Shown: one piece after another, positions 61,309 to 64,000 of the stretch
Position numbering within the stretch: position 1 is the first letter of the stretch
How the letters are laid out: every line of letters begins with the position of its first letter
The notes under the pieces: generated by a model
Database searches by the model: none
What the model was told of the DNA's origin: nothing
What the model saw: the letters and a program-made list of their open reading frames with translations, nothing else
From: Phenylobacterium sp. SCN 70-31
GTDB taxonomy: Bacteria > Pseudomonadota > Alphaproteobacteria > Caulobacterales > Caulobacteraceae
DNA length: 64,000 nucleotides
Reading direction: 5' to 3'
Assembly (NCBI RefSeq): GCF_001724605.1
Contig: NZ_MEEX01000018.1
Coordinates: 1-64,000 of the forward strand
Translations under genes and position numbers: made by a program

Positions 61309-64000
61309 ATGACGACATTCAGATTCTGGCTCATGGCGGGGTCAGCCGCCTTTGCGGCCCTCGCCGCGACATCGGCGAGCGCGCAGAGCGGCGCCGAGGC
61401 GACGTCGGTGGACGAGGTGGTCGTCACCGGCTCCTTCATCGCCGGCACGCCCAAGGATTCGGCCATTCCCGTCGCGATCATCGGCCGCGACGAACTGGAA
61501 CGCCGCGGTTCGCCCTCGATGCTCGACATCATCAAGACCCTGCCCGTCGTGGGCGGCGTCCTGGGCGAGACCAACAACTTCAACGTCGCGTCCCAGGGCC
61601 GCGGCGGCGGCGGCACCATCAACCTGCGCGGCCTGGGCCCGCAACGGACCCTGGTGCTGCTCAACGGCCGCCGGTTCGCCGGCTACGTCTCGGACACCAA
61701 CCTGCTCCCGGCCGCGGCCATCGGCCGGGTGGAGATCCTGAAGGACGGCGCGGCGGCGACCTACGGCTCGGACGCCATCGGCGGCGTCGCCAACTTCATC
61801 ACCCGGACCAACTTCGAAGGCCTCGAGGTCCAGGCGGACTATCGCCTGATCCGCGGCGCCGATGACGGCGGCGACTACAGCGCCAGCGCGGTCTACGGCT
61901 GGGTGGGCGAGAATTCCAACCTGCTGCTCACCGCCGGCTACCAGCACCGTTCCGAGCTGAGCACCGTCGACCGCAAGTGGTCGCAGCCCACCTACTTCCA
62001 GAACCCTTCGGCCTGGTCGCCCAGCGGCAACCCCGGCGGCTGGACCGTCCGCGGCGGACCCGCGGGCACGGGCGCCAACCTGGGCTTCTTCCAGGACGCC
62101 AACTGCGCCGCCACCGGGGGCACGCCCACCTTCACCGGGAACACGCCGGCCTGCTATTTCATCTATCTGCCCTTCGACAACCTGGTCGAGGAGCAGGACC
62201 AGTACCAACTCTACGGCGAGTTCAACGCCCGCATCGGCGACACCGGCCGGTTCCACGTCGAGGCGCTCTACACCCAGACGTCGCAGCCCGACGTCCGCGC
62301 CTCGCCCAGCTTCGCGGCGACCTCGGGGCCGAACGGGCCGGGCGGCGCGAACGCCTTCTTCGTGCCGGCCTCGAACCCTGGCTTCAACACCTTCCTGACC
62401 CAGACCGGCAACGCCGCGCTGATCGGCGTGGCCCAGAGCGCGACCGGCACGCTGTGGCGGCCGTTCGGCAACGGCGGCAATCCGTCCACGGGCGGGCTGG
62501 GCGGCCAGACCGGCAGCCGCAAGAACGAGGAGTTCCGGGTCTCGGCGAGCCTGAAGGGCGAGACCGGCCACTTCGGGATCAACTACGACCTGGGCGCCAC
62601 CTACATACGCGAGAAGCAGGACACCCGGGTCACCGACATCCTGATTCCCCGCCTCCAACTCGCCCTGAGCGGCCTGGGCGGCCCGAACTGCCAGGGCGCG
62701 ACGCCGGGCGCGAACGGCTGCCAGTACTTCAACCCGTTCTCGAACGCGTTCCCGAACAACCCGGCCCTTGGGCTCACCAATCCGGGCTTCGTGTCGGCCA
62801 ACGCCAACACGAAGGAACTGGTCGCCTGGATGTTCGATCTGCAGTCGCTGCGCAACGACCAGGAGACCGTGGTCCTGGACGCCGTCTTCAACGGCAAGCT
62901 GGCGATCAGCCTGCCCGGCGGCCAGATCGGCTGGGCGGCCGGCGCCCAGTACCGCAAGATCCACTTCCAGCAGATGGTCGACAATCCGCTGTTCAACTCG
63001 CAGATCACGCCCTGCCCGACCATCGGCTCGACGTCCTGCACCTTCCGAACCGGCCCCTTCACCTTCCTGGGCCAGAGCCGTCCGCTCAGCCTGGAACAGA
63101 GCGTCTACGCCCTGTTCGGCGAACTGAACGCGCCCATCACCGACACCGTGAACGCCCAGCTCGCCCTGCGCTACGAGGACTACGGCGGCCTCACGGGGTC
63201 GACGACCAACCCGCAGCTCCGCCTGAAGTGGCAGGTGATCGACGGCGTCGCCCTGCGCGGCTCGGTGGGGTCGTCCTTCCGCGGCCCGACGGCGGCGAAC
63301 GTGGCCCCGACCGGAACCACGGGCCTGACCGGCATCGCCGCGGCCGGCAACAACTCCCGCTCGATCGACTTCTTCGGCAACCCCAACGTCGGGCCCGAGA
63401 AGGCCGTCACCTACAGCGTCGGCACGATCGTCCAGATCGAGAACTTCACCGCTACGATCGACTACTGGAACTACCGCCTGCGCGGCCAGATCACCGACGT
63501 GCCGGCGAACGTGGTCGCCACCGCGGTCGCGGGGATCGGCAACGGCAGCCAGTTCGTGAACTGCGCCAGCGCCCTGCGCTACCTGATCACCTTCGACAAT
63601 GGGAACGCCTGCGTCCAGGGCGTCACCCAGGGGACCAACATCGCCCGCGTCCGCTCCGACATCACCAACGGCCCGACGATCCGGACCGACGGCGTCGACG
63701 CCGACGTCAACTATCGCTTCCGCGACGTGTGGGAGGGTGTCCTCGACATCGGCGGCAGCCTGACCCACACGATCTCGTACAAGCAGGACGCCTTCGTCTA
63801 CGGCGGCATCACCGTCACGCCGGCCTACGACGCGGCGGGCTTCACCAACTACGACCGCACCTCGCAGACGATCGCCAAGTGGCGCGGCCAGTTCTACGCC
63901 GACTACAGCCGCGGCCCGCACAACCTGCGCTGGACCGTCCACTACACCAGCGGCGCCGACGACAACCGCGGGCCCACGGTGGTCCAGAGCGGGCCGTCGA
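61309..64000 (+). CDS. TonB-dependent receptor, partial (3' end outside window)
   Basis: The first 897 codons of an outer-membrane receptor. Signal peptide MTTFRFWLMAGSAAFAAL to about ASAQ (residue 24), TonB box DEVVVTGS near residue 32, a plug domain (PSMLDIIKTLPVVGG, TINLRGLGPQRTLVLLNGRR, VEILKDGAAATYGSDAIGG), then barrel strands. No siderophore-specific mark is seen. It follows the crotonase pair by 55 bp with GGGAGGGG before its ATG, so it probably imports the substrate of this acyl-CoA pathway. It runs off the right edge. Confidence 0.9.
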   Translation, partial: MTTFRFWLMAGSAAFAALAATSASAQSGAEATSVDEVVVTGSFIAGTPKDSAIPVAIIGRDELERRGSPSMLDIIKTLPVVGGVLGETNNFNVASQGRGGGGTINLRGLGPQRTLVLLNGRRFAGYVSDTNLLPAAAIGRVEILKDGAAATYGSDAIGGVANFITRTNFEGLEVQADYRLIRGADDGGDYSASAVYGWVGENSNLLLTAGYQHRSELSTVDRKWSQPTYFQNPSAWSPSGNPGGWTVRGGPAGTGANLGFFQDANCAATGGTPTFTGNTPACYFIYLPFDNLVEEQDQYQLYGEFNARIGDTGRFHVEALYTQTSQPDVRASPSFAATSGPNGPGGANAFFVPASNPGFNTFLTQTGNAALIGVAQSATGTLWRPFGNGGNPSTGGLGGQTGSRKNEEFRVSASLKGETGHFGINYDLGATYIREKQDTRVTDILIPRLQLALSGLGGPNCQGATPGANGCQYFNPFSNAFPNNPALGLTNPGFVSANANTKELVAWMFDLQSLRNDQETVVLDAVFNGKLAISLPGGQIGWAAGAQYRKIHFQQMVDNPLFNSQITPCPTIGSTSCTFRTGPFTFLGQSRPLSLEQSVYALFGELNAPITDTVNAQLALRYEDYGGLTGSTTNPQLRLKWQVIDGVALRGSVGSSFRGPTAANVAPTGTTGLTGIAAAGNNSRSIDFFGNPNVGPEKAVTYSVGTIVQIENFTATIDYWNYRLRGQITDVPANVVATAVAGIGNGSQFVNCASALRYLITFDNGNACVQGVTQGTNIARVRSDITNGPTIRTDGVDADVNYRFRDVWEGVLDIGGSLTHTISYKQDAFVYGGITVTPAYDAAGFTNYDRTSQTIAKWRGQFYADYSRGPHNLRWTVHYTSGADDNRGPTVVQSGPS

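Noticed and set aside
61342..63942. A very long minus-strand open frame (866 codons) opposite the TonB-dependent receptor
   Set aside because: It is a shadow of GC-rich codon third positions in the receptor gene; its product is low-complexity Gly/Arg/Val/Ala sequence with no domain, and the plus-strand product is a clear receptor.

Overview
The window is about 64 kb of very GC-rich DNA with dense coding on both strands. It most resembles a chromosome segment of a Caulobacteraceae-type alphaproteobacterium, with Phenylobacterium or Caulobacter the best guess. The grounds are family content: RcnB and UrcA proteins, a PEPxxWA-type sorting signal, a CYP153-like P450, a large TonB-dependent receptor, many acyl-CoA enzymes, several tiny conserved proteins, and frequent GTG/TTG starts with overlapping stop/start codons. 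I see no rRNA, tRNA, insertion sequence, prophage or CRISPR array, and no gene-free stretch longer than about 300 bases.

Layout. 1-9.5 kb: a partial Lhr-like helicase carrying an in-frame palindromic repeat, a lipoprotein methyltransferase, a secernin-type hydrolase, a DUF885 peptidase, a CYP153-like P450, and a DOMON-like/NamZ-like pair. 9.6-16.4 kb: an SDR, a proline-rich TonB-like protein, an OmpA lipoprotein, an exported beta-carbonic anhydrase, a DsbA-like protein behind a Crp/Fnr regulator, a divergent TauD-type dioxygenase sharing a palindromic operator with that regulator, and small membrane proteins. 16.6-28.4 kb: a double-HTH LuxR/alpha-beta-hydrolase fusion, RcnB, a YtcJ amidohydrolase, a second Crp-like regulator, an M13 peptidase, an ArsR regulator, a cysteine-cluster protein and a PEP-CTERM protein. 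28.5-33.8 kb: a five-gene minus-strand CoA operon. 33.9-37.0 kb: an ApbE/DUF4198/DUF2271/PepSY operon behind a Fur-like box. 37.1-48.9 kb: mostly single genes (DjlA-like, HyuAB-type hydantoinase/oxoprolinase, thioesterase, SLC1-type symporter, cyclophilin, crystallin-like protein, pirin, UrcA, response regulator). 49.1-64 kb: a catabolic region with an eight-gene minus-strand operon, an IclR regulator, two enoyl-CoA hydratases in a plus-strand unit, and the start of a TonB-dependent receptor.

The two CoA clusters are the most interesting part. In the 28.5-33.8 kb operon, two neighbouring genes look circularly permuted: a CaiB/BaiF-type protein whose usual C-terminal half comes first and whose expected catalytic Asp is Gly, and a crotonase whose usual C-terminal helices precede its core. 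They sit with an AMP-forming ligase, a small conserved protein and an amidohydrolase. In the 49-64 kb region, a near-identical 41-bp sequence (33 of 41 positions) lies in inverted orientation upstream of both transcription units, on either side of the IclR gene, and is the obvious candidate operator. That regulon combines import (TonB receptor, MFS), CoA activation or transfer (AMP-forming ligase, CaiB, NDP-forming ligase), hydration (three crotonases), oxidation (SDR), a lyase with an altered HMG-CoA-lyase signature, and a thioesterase. It looks like a complete acyl-CoA degradation route for a substrate I cannot name from sequence.
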